Notes: generated from the letters alone by a model not told the origin. A stretch of DNA of 64,000 nucleotides from Streptomyces sp. CCM_MD2014 (GCF_000772045.1 NZ_CP009754.1:7316001-7380000); one strand, 5' to 3'; positions 38,873 to 48,255 are shown, counted from the stretch's first letter. Program-made: numbers and translations.

Positions 38873-41868
38873 GGCTGCACCGGCTGGACATCACCGCCTT
38901 CGGCCCCTTCGGCGCCACCCACAGCGTCGACTTCGACGACCTCTCGGCCGCCGGCCTGTTCCTGCTGCACGGCCCCACCGGCGCCGGCAAGACCTCCGTC
39001 CTCGACGCCGTCTGCTACGCGCTGTACGGCTCCGTCCCGGGCGCCCGGCAGAGCAGCAGCGGTCAGGGCATCACGCTGCGCAGCGACCACGCGGCGGCCG
39101 GCACCCGGACCGAGGTGTGCCTCGAACTGACCGTCGCCGGGCGCCGGCTGGAGATCACCCGGCAGCCGCCCTGGGAACGGCCGAAGCTGCGCGGCAAGGG
39201 CACGACCGTCGACAAGGCCCAGACCTGGCTGCGCGAGTACGACGTCACGGCCGGCGCCTGGAAGGACCTCAGCCGCTCCCACCAGGAGATCGGCGAGGAG
39301 ATCACGCAACTGCTCGGTATGAGCCGCGAGCAGTTCTGCCAGGTCGTGCTGCTGCCCCAGGGCGACTTCGCCCGCTTCCTGCGCGCCGACGCCGAGGCGC
39401 GCGGCAAGCTGCTCGGCCGGCTCTTCGACACCCGGCGCTTCGCCGAGGTCGAGAAGCACCTCGCCGAACGGCGCCGGACGACCGAGGCCCGGGTGCGCGA
39501 AGGGGACGCCGCCCTGCTGGCCGACGCGCACCGGATGCAGCAGGCCGCGGGCAGCGCCATGGAACTGCCCGAGCTGGCGCCGGGCGAGCCGGGCCTGGCC
39601 GAGGCGGTGCTGGAGGCCGCCGCCATCGCCCGCGGCACCGCCCGGGAACTGCTGGCGGTCGCCGACGGCCGGCTCACGGCCACCGAGTCCGCCCAGGCCG
39701 CGGCGGAACGCCACCTGGCCGACACCCGTGAACTCGACCGGCTGCAAAGCCGGTTCGCCGAGGCCCGGGAGCGTGCCGCACGGCTGGCGGAGCGGGCCGA
39801 CGCCCACCGTGCCGCGCAACAGCGCATGGAGCGGGGCCGCAAGGCCGAGGCGGTGGCCCCCGCGCTGGAGCTGCGGGACGCCGCCGAGACGGAACACCGT
39901 GCGGCGGCGGCCGCGGAAGCACGGGCGCGGGTCCGGCTGCCGCAAGCCCTCGCCGACGCCGGTGCCCCCGGGCTCGCCGCCGCCGCACGCCGGGCCGCCG
40001 AGGAACTGGGGGGCCTGGAGTCGGCCCGGCGCGCCGAACGACGCCTCACCGAACTGGTCGAGGAACGGGCCGCCCTCGACCGCCAGGAACGCGCCGACGA
40101 CGACGCCCGGCAGGAGGCGGAGACCTGGCTCGCCGACTGGGAAGCCACCCGCGCCGGACTCCAGGGCCGCGTCGACGCCGCGCAGGAGGCCGCGACCCGC
40201 GCCGAACAGCTCGCCGTACAGCGGGATCCGGCACGGCGGCGGCTCGACGCCGCCCGGCAGCGGGACCGGCTCGCCGACGACGTGGAAGAGGCGCGACGGC
40301 AGGCGCTCGCCTCGGCCGAAGAAGCGGTCGAGACCCGTGACCACTGGCTGGATCTCAAGGAACAGCGGCTGCAGGGCATCGCCGCCGAACTCGCCGCGAA
40401 CCTCACCGACGGCGCACCCTGCGCGGTGTGCGGTGCCACCGAACACCCCGCGCCCGCCCGCAAGAGCGCCGGCCACGTCGACCGCGAGGCCGAGGAGCGC
40501 GCCCTCGCCGCCCACCAGGCCGCCGACGAGCGGCGCGCGCAGGCCGAACGGCACCTGGGCACCGTACGGGAGGCACTCGCCGCCGCCACCGCGGAGGCCG
40601 GCGACGCGCCCACGGCCCGGCTGGCCGAGGAGGCCAAGGAACTCGAACGGGAGTACACGCGGGCGCGGGCGGTCGCCTCGGGACTGCACACGGCACAGGA
40701 GGAGCTGCGGCGGGCCGAGAGCGAGCGCGAGGAGCGCGTCGCCGCCCGGCAGCAGGCCGCCGTCCGGTCCGCCTCCCGGGTCGCGGGGCGTGAGCGGCTG
40801 GAGCGCGAACAGGCCGCGCTGGAGGAAGAGCTGACGCGGGCGCGCGGCATCGCCGAGAGCGTGGAGGCGCGGGCGGCGCAGCTGGAGCGACAGGCCGCAC
40901 TGCTCACGGAGGCCGCCGACACCGCCCGCGTCGCCGAGGACACCGCCCAGCGGCTCAAGGACGCCGACGCCCGGCTCGCCGACGCCGCCTTCCGGGCCGG
41001 CTTCGACACCCCGGCGGACGCCGCCGACGCCCTGCTCGACGACACCGCCCACCGCGAGCTGCAACACCGGCTGGACGCCTGGCAGTCGGAGGACGCCGCC
41101 GTCCGCGCGGTCCTCGCCGAGGCCGACACGGCCGACGCCGCCCGGCGACCGCCCGCCGACCTCGCCGCGGCGGAACGGGCGGCGGCCGACGCGGGCCGAC
41201 GCCTGCGCGAGGCCTCCTCGGCCCGCGACGCCGCCGCCCGGTGCTGCGCCGAACTGGACCGGCTGTCCGCGCAGGCCACCGCCTCGGTGCGCCGGCTCGC
41301 CCCGCTGCGCGAGGAGCACGCCCGGGTCGCCCGCCTGGCCTCCCTCGCCGCCGGCACCTCGGCGGACAACGAACGCCGGATGCGCCTGGAGTCGTACGTC
41401 CTCGCGGCCCGCCTCGAACAGGTCGCCGCCGCGGCCTCCGCCCGGCTGCTGCGCATGTCCTCCGGCCGCTACACCCTCGTCCACTCCGACGACCGCACCG
41501 GGCGCGGCCGCAGCGGCCTCGGCCTGCACGTCGTCGACGCCTGGACCGGCCGCGAACGCGACACGGCCACTCTGTCCGGCGGCGAGACGTTCTTCGCGTC
41601 GCTCGCTCTGGCACTCGGTCTCGCCGACGTCGTCACCGACGAGGCGGGGGGCGTCCGCCTCGACACCCTCTTCATCGACGAGGGCTTCGGCAGCCTCGAC
41701 GACCAGACCCTCGACGAGGTCCTCGACGTCCTCGACGCCCTGCGGGAGCGGGACCGCAGCGTCGGCATCGTCAGCCACGTCGCCGACCTGCGGCGCCGTA
41801 TCCACGCCCAACTCGAGGTCGTGAAGGGGCGGTCCGGGTCGGCCCTGCGGCAGCGGGGCGCCGGCTGA
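38869..41868 (+). CDS. sbcC: exonuclease SbcC (Rad50-type SMC ATPase)
   Basis: A 999-residue SMC-like ATPase. Walker A is GPTGAGKTS (35-43), the ABC signature LSGGE begins at 902 and Walker B FIDEG contains D937. Long heptad-rich coiled coils flank a zinc hook CAVC (518-521). GTG 38869 overlaps the sbcD stop (GTGA). It dimerises through the hook and drives SbcD nuclease action on hairpins and ends. Confidence 0.97.
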   Translation: MRLHRLDITAFGPFGATHSVDFDDLSAAGLFLLHGPTGAGKTSVLDAVCYALYGSVPGARQSSSGQGITLRSDHAAAGTRTEVCLELTVAGRRLEITRQPPWERPKLRGKGTTVDKAQTWLREYDVTAGAWKDLSRSHQEIGEEITQLLGMSREQFCQVVLLPQGDFARFLRADAEARGKLLGRLFDTRRFAEVEKHLAERRRTTEARVREGDAALLADAHRMQQAAGSAMELPELAPGEPGLAEAVLEAAAIARGTARELLAVADGRLTATESAQAAAERHLADTRELDRLQSRFAEARERAARLAERADAHRAAQQRMERGRKAEAVAPALELRDAAETEHRAAAAAEARARVRLPQALADAGAPGLAAAARRAAEELGGLESARRAERRLTELVEERAALDRQERADDDARQEAETWLADWEATRAGLQGRVDAAQEAATRAEQLAVQRDPARRRLDAARQRDRLADDVEEARRQALASAEEAVETRDHWLDLKEQRLQGIAAELAANLTDGAPCAVCGATEHPAPARKSAGHVDREAEERALAAHQAADERRAQAERHLGTVREALAAATAEAGDAPTARLAEEAKELEREYTRARAVASGLHTAQEELRRAESEREERVAARQQAAVRSASRVAGRERLEREQAALEEELTRARGIAESVEARAAQLERQAALLTEAADTARVAEDTAQRLKDADARLADAAFRAGFDTPADAADALLDDTAHRELQHRLDAWQSEDAAVRAVLAEADTADAARRPPADLAAAERAAADAGRRLREASSARDAAARCCAELDRLSAQATASVRRLAPLREEHARVARLASLAAGTSADNERRMRLESYVLAARLEQVAAAASARLLRMSSGRYTLVHSDDRTGRGRSGLGLHVVDAWTGRERDTATLSGGETFFASLALALGLADVVTDEAGGVRLDTLFIDEGFGSLDDQTLDEVLDVLDALRERDRSVGIVSHVADLRRRIHAQLEVVKGRSGSALRQRGAG

Positions 41869-41898
41869 GCGTCCCCCGTCCCGTCGGCCGCACCGGAT

Positions 41899-42345
41899 TC
41901 AGCGGCCCAGGGGACGGCGGGGGAGCGGTGAGGAGTAGACGACGCTCGTGGTGACCGAGCCGAGGGCGCTGATCCGGCCGGACACCTCCTCCAGGTGTCG
42001 CATCGAGCGCGCCGCGACCTTGACGACGAAGCAGTCGTCGCCCGTGACGTGGTGCGCCTCCAGGATCTCCGGCATGACCGCGACCAGGTCGTGGAACGGC
42101 TTGTAGTTGGCGACCGGGTAGCGCAGCCGCACGAACGCCAGGATCAGCAGCCCCAGCCGCTCGGGGTCGACGACCGCCGTGTACCCCTGGATGATCCCGG
42201 CCTCCTCCAGCCGCCGTACCCGCTCCGTCACCGCGCTCGCGGACATCGAGACGGCGCGGGCCAGCTCGGCGAAACTGGCCCGCCCGTCCCGCTGGAGGGC
42301 GTCCAGGATGAGCCAGTCGACACTGTCCGGGGAATACTCGGTCAT
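41899..42345 (-). CDS. Lrp/AsnC family transcriptional regulator
   Basis: A 148-residue regulator with an N-terminal helix-turn-helix (ASFAELARAVSMSASAVTERVRRLEEAGIIQGY) and a C-terminal RAM/ACT-like domain (HHVTGDDCFVVKVAARSMRHLEEV). It is divergent from the rhodanese gene, with four 15-base tandem repeats between them. The start ATG 42345 is typical; the frame upstream is open only because of those repeats. Confidence 0.93.
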   Translation of the reverse strand: MTEYSPDSVDWLILDALQRDGRASFAELARAVSMSASAVTERVRRLEEAGIIQGYTAVVDPERLGLLILAFVRLRYPVANYKPFHDLVAVMPEILEAHHVTGDDCFVVKVAARSMRHLEEVSGRISALGSVTTSVVYSSPLPRRPLGR

Positions 42346-42430
42346 CCGGGATGGATAGCAGGGAATCGCCGGTGAAACAAGGAGTGGGCCGGGGAAACGC
42401 CCTTCAGGCGGGGCGATGCGAACCGTAGAT

Positions 42431-42490
42431 TCCTGAGCGAAAGAGTCCTGAGCGGAAGCTCCCTGAGCGGAAGATCCCTGAGCCACCGAT
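42431..42490. repeat. four 15-base tandem repeats in the Lrp-rhodanese intergenic region
   Basis: Four consecutive 15-base units (42431, 42446, 42461, 42476) share the core CCTGAGC; the middle two read YCCTGAGCGGAAG plus two variable bases. They fill the divergent regulatory region. An array with 15-base phasing could hold an oligomeric Lrp protein, though the two helical faces would alternate. Confidence 0.85.
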
Positions 42491-42539
42491 TCCCGGCGCA
42501 CGTCCCCGACCGGCAGATCCACCGAGGAGAGCTCGGCCC

Positions 42540-43037
42540 ATGAGCACCAGCACCACCACCCACGCCGTCCCGCACGCGAACCCCGTCCTGCGCGTCGCCC
42601 CCGCACCGGTCGCCGAGGCCGCCGCGTACTTCCGTGCGAGCCTCGCCTTCCACACGGATGTCTCCGACGTCGCCGCCGCGCTCACGGCCGGCGGCGACCC
42701 CGGTTTCGTGCTCGTCGACTGCCGGTCCACCGAATCCTGGGACCAGGGGCACGTCCCCGGTGCCGTCCACCTGCCGACCGCGCTCGTCGCCGAACGGCAC
42801 GGCCGGCTCCTCGACCCGGCCGTGCCGGTGGTCACCTACTGCTGGGGCCCCGCCTGCAACGGTGCTGCGCGCGCCGCCCTGGCCCTCGCCGAACTCGGGT
42901 ACCCGGTCAAGGAGATGCTCGGCGGCTTCGAGTACTGGGTGCGCGAGGGCCTCGAGTTCGAGTCGTGGCGGGGTGTGGAGCACCCCGCCGCCGACCCCTT
43001 GACCGTTCCGGTGGACGCGGCCGACTGCGGTTGCTGA
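42540..43037 (+). CDS. rhodanese-like domain protein
   Basis: A 165-residue single-rhodanese protein. The active-site loop contains the catalytic Cys in VTYCWGPACNGAARAALALAELG, and the fold entry motif FVLVDCRSTESWDQGHVPGAVHLP is complete. A second Cys lies four residues after the catalytic one, and CGC ends the protein. It should transfer sulfane sulfur. It is divergent from the Lrp gene, a likely regulator. Confidence 0.93.
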   Translation: MSTSTTTHAVPHANPVLRVAPAPVAEAAAYFRASLAFHTDVSDVAAALTAGGDPGFVLVDCRSTESWDQGHVPGAVHLPTALVAERHGRLLDPAVPVVTYCWGPACNGAARAALALAELGYPVKEMLGGFEYWVREGLEFESWRGVEHPAADPLTVPVDAADCGC

Positions 43038-43058
43038 ACGGCGTGTAGGTTCTGCCGC

Positions 43059-43577
43059 ATGGTGCGATACGCGGAGCCGGGCCGGGTGGAGTGGGTCGAG
43101 TCGGGCGGAGGACCGCTGATCGCGGTCCCGGAGACGGTCCTGCCGTTCTGGACCGGCGCCGACGGCGAGGAGACGGACTCCGACTACGACCGGGCCTGCG
43201 AGGTCGACGGCCACGTCGGGCTGCTTCCCGTCGGCGACTCCACCGCGCTGGTACTCGGCGACGAACCCGCCGCCACCGCCTATCTGCCCGACCACGGCAC
43301 CTTCGTGCGCTGGTGTGCCGCGGACACGGAGGACGAGGTGCTGGCGGGCGTCCCCGCCGCGCTCGCCGCGGCCGAGTGGGAGTCCGAGGTGTCCTGGCAC
43401 GTGCCCGGGCCCGTGCTCCTGTTCGACGCCGCCTGGCCCGGCGCCGCATCGGACCGCGCCGGCCGGGCACGGGTCGCGCTGCGGTCCGGCCGGTACGCGG
43501 TGCGCGCGGCGGAGGTGCGCCCGGGACCGGAGACCTGGCTGAGCCTCGTACACCTGCGGCGGCTCGCCGACCGGTAG
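43059..43577 (+). CDS. Imm21 family immunity-like protein (orphan)
   Basis: A 172-residue protein. The start WVESGGGPLIAVPETVLPFWTG, then DYDRACEV, LVLGDEPAATAYLPDHGTFVRW, GPVLLFDAAWPG and RYAVRAAEV match the Imm21 family of polymorphic-toxin immunity proteins. No toxin gene lies within reach in this window, so it is either an orphan immunity gene, a defence against neighbours' toxins, or repurposed. It starts 21 bases after the rhodanese gene. Confidence 0.78.
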   Translation: MVRYAEPGRVEWVESGGGPLIAVPETVLPFWTGADGEETDSDYDRACEVDGHVGLLPVGDSTALVLGDEPAATAYLPDHGTFVRWCAADTEDEVLAGVPAALAAAEWESEVSWHVPGPVLLFDAAWPGAASDRAGRARVALRSGRYAVRAAEVRPGPETWLSLVHLRRLADR

Positions 43578-43589
43578 CCGGGACGGCAG

Positions 43590-43790
43590 TGACGTGCGGG
43601 CCGCTCGCGGGTCTGTCGGCTGACGGCCGGGGAGGACGGTGAGGTGCTGGTCACCTGGGGGGGCTCGTCGGCCGACGGCGGGGGACGACCGCGGTGCGGG
43701 CCGCTCGCTGGGCTCGCCGGCCGCCGCCGGGTGCCGAGGTGCGGACCACCAGCGGCGGCTCGCCGGGCGGCGGCCGGTAACGATATTGAC
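43590..43790. repeat. degenerate GC-rich repeat region
   Basis: The non-coding gap after the Imm21 gene contains about four loosely related units of roughly 45-55 bases, two of which begin with the identical 15-mer GTGCGGGCCGCTCGC (43595 and 43694). No protein family is recognisable in any frame. Confidence 0.4.
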
Positions 43791-43827
43791 GTGCGGGACG
43801 GTCGCGGCCCGCCCATCATGGGTGACC

Positions 43828-44672
43828 GTGCCACGACTTCCCCAGCCTGCCCCCGAAGACCTGCGCCGCGACCCGCTGCCGCTGCGCGGCCGCACCGCCC
43901 TCGTCACCGGAGCCAGCCGGCGCGGCGGCATCGGCCACGCCGTGGCCCGGCGGCTCGCCGCCTACGGAGCGAGCGTCTACCTCCACCACCACGTCCCGCA
44001 CGACGCCGCCATGCCCTGGGGCGCCGACCGCCCCGAGGACGTGGCCGCCTCCGTACGCGCGGCGCTCGGCGACCCCGACGCCGCCGTGCACGCGGGCCCC
44101 GGCGACCTCACCCGCCCCGAAGCTCCCGGCGAACTCGTCGACACCGCCGCCGAAGCACTCGGCGGACGACTGGACATCCTCGTCGCCAACCACGCGCTCA
44201 GCGGCTCCGACGGCACCCTCGACACCATCGACGCCGCCATGCTCGACGCGCACTGGCAGGTCGACACCCGCTCGGTGCTGCTGCTGATCCAGGCCTACGC
44301 CCGCCGCCGTGCCGCACTGCCGCCGCGCACCCCCGGCGGACGCGTCGTGATGATGACCTCCGGTCAGGACATCGCGGGCGGCATGCCCGGGGAGATCGCC
44401 TACGCGCTGCAGAAGGGCGCGCTGGCGTCGGTCACGCGCTCCCTGTCCACCGCCCTCGCCGAGCACGCCGTCACCGTGAACGCGGTCAACCCCGGCCCCG
44501 TGGACACCGACTACCTCACCGGCGAGGACTACACGCGGTCGCCGCGCTCTTCCCCGCCGGCCGGTGGGGCATGCCCGACGACCCCGCCCGCCTCATCGCG
44601 TGGCTGGCCACGGACGAGGCGGAGTGGGTCACGGGTCAGGTCGTCGACTCGGAGGGCGGCTTCCGGCGCTGA
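43828..44672 (+). pseudogene. SDR family oxidoreductase with a one-base frameshift
   Basis: The first 235 codons encode an SDR protein: cofactor loop GASRRGGIGHAVARRL, NHA, and catalytic YALQK in GEIAYALQKGALASVTR. At about 44535-44540 the frame changes by one base: the first frame ends ...GEDYTR and then turns into unrelated sequence, while the neighbouring frame continues the family ending VAALFPAGRWGMPDDPARLI to DSEGGFRR and stops at 44672. One base appears missing. Without an independent read this may be a sequencing error rather than a true pseudogene. The length and ending otherwise match intact SDRs. Confidence 0.8.
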
Positions 44673-44691
44673 GCGCCGACCTGAACGGGCC

Positions 44692-46380
44692 TCACAGCCG
44701 CGACAGTTCGTCCACCAGGTCGTCCAGGCCCAGCGAGCCCTGCGAGAGGGCCGCCATGTGCCACGCCTTCAGGTCGAAGGAGTCGCCGTGCCGCTCGCGG
44801 GCCTTCTCCCGGCCGAGGAGCCAGGCCCGCTCGCCGAGCTTGTAGCCGATCGCCTGGCCCGGGATGGTCAGGTACCGGGTCAGCTCGCTCTCCACGAAGT
44901 CCGCCGGGCGGCTGCTGTGCGCGCCGAAGAACTCCTGCGCCAGCTTCGGCGTCCAGCGCTCACCCGGGTGGAAGGGCGAGTCCGCCGGGATCTCCAGCTC
45001 CAGGTGCATGCCGATGTCCACGATGACGCGGGCGGCCCGCATCATCTGCGCGTCCAGGTAGCCGAGGCGCTGCTCGGCGTCGGTGAGGTAGCCCAGCTCG
45101 TCCATCAGCCGCTCCGCGTACAGCGCCCAGCCCTCTGCGTTGGCGCTGACCATGCCCACGGACGCCTGGTAGCGGGAGAGGTCGTCCGCGACGTGGGTCC
45201 ACTGCGCCAGCTGGAGGTGGTGGCCCGGGACGCCCTCGTGGTACCAGGTGGAGACCAGGTCGTACACGGGGAAGCGGGTCTGGCCCATCGTCGGCAGCCA
45301 GGTGCGGCCGGGGCGGGAGAAGTCCTCCGACGGGGACGTGTAGTACGGCGCCGCCGCGCTGCCGGGCGGGGCGATGCGCGACTCCACCCTCCGCACCCGC
45401 TCCGCGAGTTCGAAGTGGGTGCCGTCCAGCTGCTCGATGGCCTGGTCCATCAGGCCCTGCAGCCAGTCGCGGACCTCGTCGACGCCCTCGATGTGCCTGC
45501 CGTGCTCGTCCAGGTGCGCCAGCGCCACCCACGGCGTCTCGGCGCCCGGCAGGATCTTCTCGGCCTCCGCCTTCATCTCGGCCAGCAGGCGGTGGTACTC
45601 CTCCCAGCCGTACGCGTAGGCCTCGTCCAGGTCCAGGTCCGTGCCGTTGTAGTAGCGCGACCAGCGGGCGTAGCGCTCGCGGCCCACCGTGTTCGGGGCG
45701 CCCTCGATCGCCGGGGCGTACACGTCGCGCATCCAGTCCCGCAGCTCGACCACGGCAGCGGTCGCGGCCCGCGCGGCCTCGTCCAGCTCCGTGCGCAGCG
45801 CCTCGGGGCCGTCGGCGGCGAAGTCCTCGAACCAGCCACGTCCCTCACCCGTGTCCGCCCACTCGCCGAGCTGCTCGACGAACGTGGCGGTCGGACGCGG
45901 TGCCGCGTACAGCTCGCGCTCCAGGCCCAGTGACAGGGACTCGCGGTAGCCCGCGAACGCCGCCGGCACCGCGCGCAGCCGCTCGGCGATCCGGGCCCAG
46001 TCCTCCTCGGTCCGGGTCGGGGTGAGGGTGAAGACCTCGCGCACCGAGTGGGCGGCGGTGCCCATGTTGCCGACCGAGCGCAGGCCTTCGTCGGCCTCGT
46101 GCACCGCGAGTTCGGCCGTCAGACGCTCGCGCAGCAGCCGCGCGCAGCGCCGCTCCACGTCGCTGTCGCCACCCGGCCGGCGCTCCGCCTCGGCCAGCCG
46201 GGCCAGGGTGGTGCGGGCCAGTTCCGCGAGGGCCTCCTGCCCCGCGGGCGAGAAGTCGGGCAGACGGCTGGAACTCTCCGCGACACCGAGATAGGTACCG
46301 GTGACCGGGTCGAGGGCGATGAGCTCGTCGACGTAGGCGTCGGCGACCTCGCGGGGCAGCGGGCTGTTCGTCTCTGACAT
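44692..46380 (-). CDS. DUF885 family putative metallopeptidase
   Basis: A 562-residue protein of the DUF885 family, related to M3/M32-type helical metallopeptidases. The zinc-binding motif is HEGVPGHH (381-388), followed about 30 residues later by NAEGWALYAERLMDELG, which supplies a further Glu ligand. The C-terminus has YKLGERAWLLGREKAR, a family hallmark. No signal peptide is seen, so it is probably cytoplasmic. The peptide substrate is unknown. Confidence 0.92.
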   Translation of the reverse strand: MSETNSPLPREVADAYVDELIALDPVTGTYLGVAESSSRLPDFSPAGQEALAELARTTLARLAEAERRPGGDSDVERRCARLLRERLTAELAVHEADEGLRSVGNMGTAAHSVREVFTLTPTRTEEDWARIAERLRAVPAAFAGYRESLSLGLERELYAAPRPTATFVEQLGEWADTGEGRGWFEDFAADGPEALRTELDEAARAATAAVVELRDWMRDVYAPAIEGAPNTVGRERYARWSRYYNGTDLDLDEAYAYGWEEYHRLLAEMKAEAEKILPGAETPWVALAHLDEHGRHIEGVDEVRDWLQGLMDQAIEQLDGTHFELAERVRRVESRIAPPGSAAAPYYTSPSEDFSRPGRTWLPTMGQTRFPVYDLVSTWYHEGVPGHHLQLAQWTHVADDLSRYQASVGMVSANAEGWALYAERLMDELGYLTDAEQRLGYLDAQMMRAARVIVDIGMHLELEIPADSPFHPGERWTPKLAQEFFGAHSSRPADFVESELTRYLTIPGQAIGYKLGERAWLLGREKARERHGDSFDLKAWHMAALSQGSLGLDDLVDELSRL

Positions 46381-46458
46381 GCGGACATCCTCATACGGAT
46401 ACCGGTGCCGCGTCAGCCCTGCGGGGCGGGCCCGACGGCCCGGGCGGCCGGATTTCGC

Positions 46459-46956
46459 TCAGGGCGTGGCCCCGGGAGCCGACGCGGCCGACGGCAGCAG
46501 GGGTCCGCACTCCCACTGCTGGAAGATCAGCCGGGTCTCGACCCGGGCCACCTCACGCCGCGACGTGAACTCGTCCAGGACCAGCCGCTGCAGATCCGTC
46601 ATGTCCGCGACCGCGACATGCACGAGGTAGTCGTCCGGCCCGGTGAGGTGGAAGACGGTGCGTGACTCGGGCAGGGCCCGGATCCGGTCGACGAACGGGC
46701 CGACCAGCTCCCGCCGGTGCGGGCGCACCTGCACCAGCAGCAGTGCCTGGAGGCCGCGGCCCAGCTTCGCCGGGTCCAGTTCGAGCCGATGGCCGAGGAT
46801 CACCCCGGCCCGCCGCAGCCGGGCCACCCGGTCCAGACACGTCGACGGGGCGACACCGACCTGGGCGGCGAGATCGCGGTAGGTGGCCCGGGCGTCGTTC
46901 TGCAGCAGCCGCAGCAGATGAAGATCGACCGGATCCAGTACGACGGATTCGCCCAT
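46459..46956 (-). CDS. Lrp/AsnC family regulator next to a PLP lyase
   Basis: A 165-residue Lrp protein with the helix-turn-helix ATYRDLAAQVGVAPSTCLDRVARLRRAGVILGH and a RAM domain (HLTGPDDYLVHVAVADMTDLQRLVLDEF). It is divergent from the Cys/Met-metabolism PLP gene across 59 bases, so it is very probably that gene's regulator, responding to an amino acid such as methionine or branched-chain residues. Confidence 0.94.
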   Translation of the reverse strand: MGESVVLDPVDLHLLRLLQNDARATYRDLAAQVGVAPSTCLDRVARLRRAGVILGHRLELDPAKLGRGLQALLLVQVRPHRRELVGPFVDRIRALPESRTVFHLTGPDDYLVHVAVADMTDLQRLVLDEFTSRREVARVETRLIFQQWECGPLLPSAASAPGATP

Positions 46957-47015
46957 GTCCCGAACGTAGCACGGTAGGGCGTCCCATCAGGCCGGTCGGT
47001 GTTCACTCTTCGGCC

Positions 47016-48239
47016 ATGGACTCAGCGCGCACGCACGCGTCACCACCCGACGACGTACGCACCACCGCACCCACCGGGCGGGCACTGGCCACCGAGGCCG
47101 TGCACGCCGGCCGCGACGACCTCGCCGGCCAGGGACTGCACGCCCCGCCCATCGACCTGTCCACGACCTACCCGTCGTACGACAGCCGGGGCGAGGCCGC
47201 CCGCATCGACGCCTTCGCCACGACCGGCGCCGAGCCGGACGGGCCGCCGGTCTACGGCCGACTGGGCAACCCGACCGTCGCCCGCTTCGAGACGGCGCTG
47301 GCCCGGCTGGAGGGGACCGAGGCCGCCGTCGCCTTCGCCAGCGGCATGGCCGCGCTGAGCGCGGTCCTGCTGGTCCGCGGCTCGATGGGGCTGCGGCACG
47401 TCGTCGCCGTACGGCCCCTGTACGGCTGCAGCGACCACCTGCTGACCGCCGGGCTGCTCGGGTCCGAGGTCACCTGGACCGACCCGGCGGGCGTCGCGGA
47501 CGCGCTGCGCCCGGACACGGGCCTGGTGCTCGTGGAGTCGCCGGCCAACCCGACCCTGGCCGAGGTCGACCTCCGGGCCGTCGCCCACGCCTGCGGATCG
47601 GTGCCGCTGCTCGTGGACAACACCTTCGCCACGCCCGTGCTCCAGCGTCCGGCCGAGCACGGCGCCCGGCTGGTGCTGCACAGCGCCACCAAGTACCTCG
47701 GCGGGCACGGGGACGTGCTGGCCGGAGTGGTCGCCTGCGACGAGGAGTTCGCAGGGCGGTTGCGGCAGGTCCGCTTCGCCACCGGTGGAGTGCTGCACCC
47801 GCTGGCCGGCTACCTGCTGCTGCGGGGACTGTCCACCCTGCCCGTCCGGGTGCGCGCCGCTTCCGCCAACGCCGCCGAGCTGGCCGGTCGGCTGGCCGCC
47901 GACCCGCGGGTGGCCCGCGTCCACTACCCGCGCATCGGCGGCGCGATGGTCTCCTTCGAGGTCCACGGCGACCCGCACGAGGTCATCGGCGGTGTCCGGC
48001 TGATCACCCCGGCCGTGAGCCTCGGCAGCGTGGACACGCTCATCCAGCACCCGGCGTCCATCAGTCACCGGATCGTGGACGCGGACGACCGCCGGGATGC
48101 CGGAGTCGGCGACCGGCTGCTGCGGATGTCGGTCGGCCTCGAGGACGTCGACGACCTGTGGGCCGACCTGGACCGGGCGCTGGGGGAGCGGCCGGCCGGC
48201 GCGATTCCGCTGCGACAGGCGCTGTCACGGGCCGAGTGA
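47016..48239 (+). CDS. Cys/Met metabolism PLP-dependent enzyme (gamma-lyase/synthase family)
   Basis: A 407-residue fold-type I enzyme of the cystathionine gamma-synthase/methionine gamma-lyase family. Motifs are YGRLGNPTVARFETALARLEG, ESPANPTLAEVDL, VDNTFATPVLQRP and SATKYLGGHGD with PLP-binding K226. The C-terminal SLGSVDTLIQHPASISH is also typical. About 18 residues found in most members after VHYP (the GLPSHP...GFGG segment) are absent: the sequence jumps from RVHYP to RIGGAMVSFEV. It likely degrades or forms sulfur amino acids under control of the divergent Lrp. Confidence 0.92.
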   Translation: MDSARTHASPPDDVRTTAPTGRALATEAVHAGRDDLAGQGLHAPPIDLSTTYPSYDSRGEAARIDAFATTGAEPDGPPVYGRLGNPTVARFETALARLEGTEAAVAFASGMAALSAVLLVRGSMGLRHVVAVRPLYGCSDHLLTAGLLGSEVTWTDPAGVADALRPDTGLVLVESPANPTLAEVDLRAVAHACGSVPLLVDNTFATPVLQRPAEHGARLVLHSATKYLGGHGDVLAGVVACDEEFAGRLRQVRFATGGVLHPLAGYLLLRGLSTLPVRVRAASANAAELAGRLAADPRVARVHYPRIGGAMVSFEVHGDPHEVIGGVRLITPAVSLGSVDTLIQHPASISHRIVDADDRRDAGVGDRLLRMSVGLEDVDDLWADLDRALGERPAGAIPLRQALSRAE

Positions 48240-48255
48240 CCGCGCCTGTCGGCAC

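Noticed and set aside
38713..41811. A 1,032-codon minus-strand frame opposite sbcC
   Set aside because: Shadow of the sbcC coding sequence; composition is Gly/Val/Arg-rich without domains, and SbcC motifs are intact on the plus strand.
42346..42606. Longer start for the Lrp protein through the 15-base repeats
   Set aside because: The extension encodes an AQ-Ser repeat and Arg/Gly-rich residues foreign to Lrp proteins; ATG 42345 gives the canonical N-terminus.
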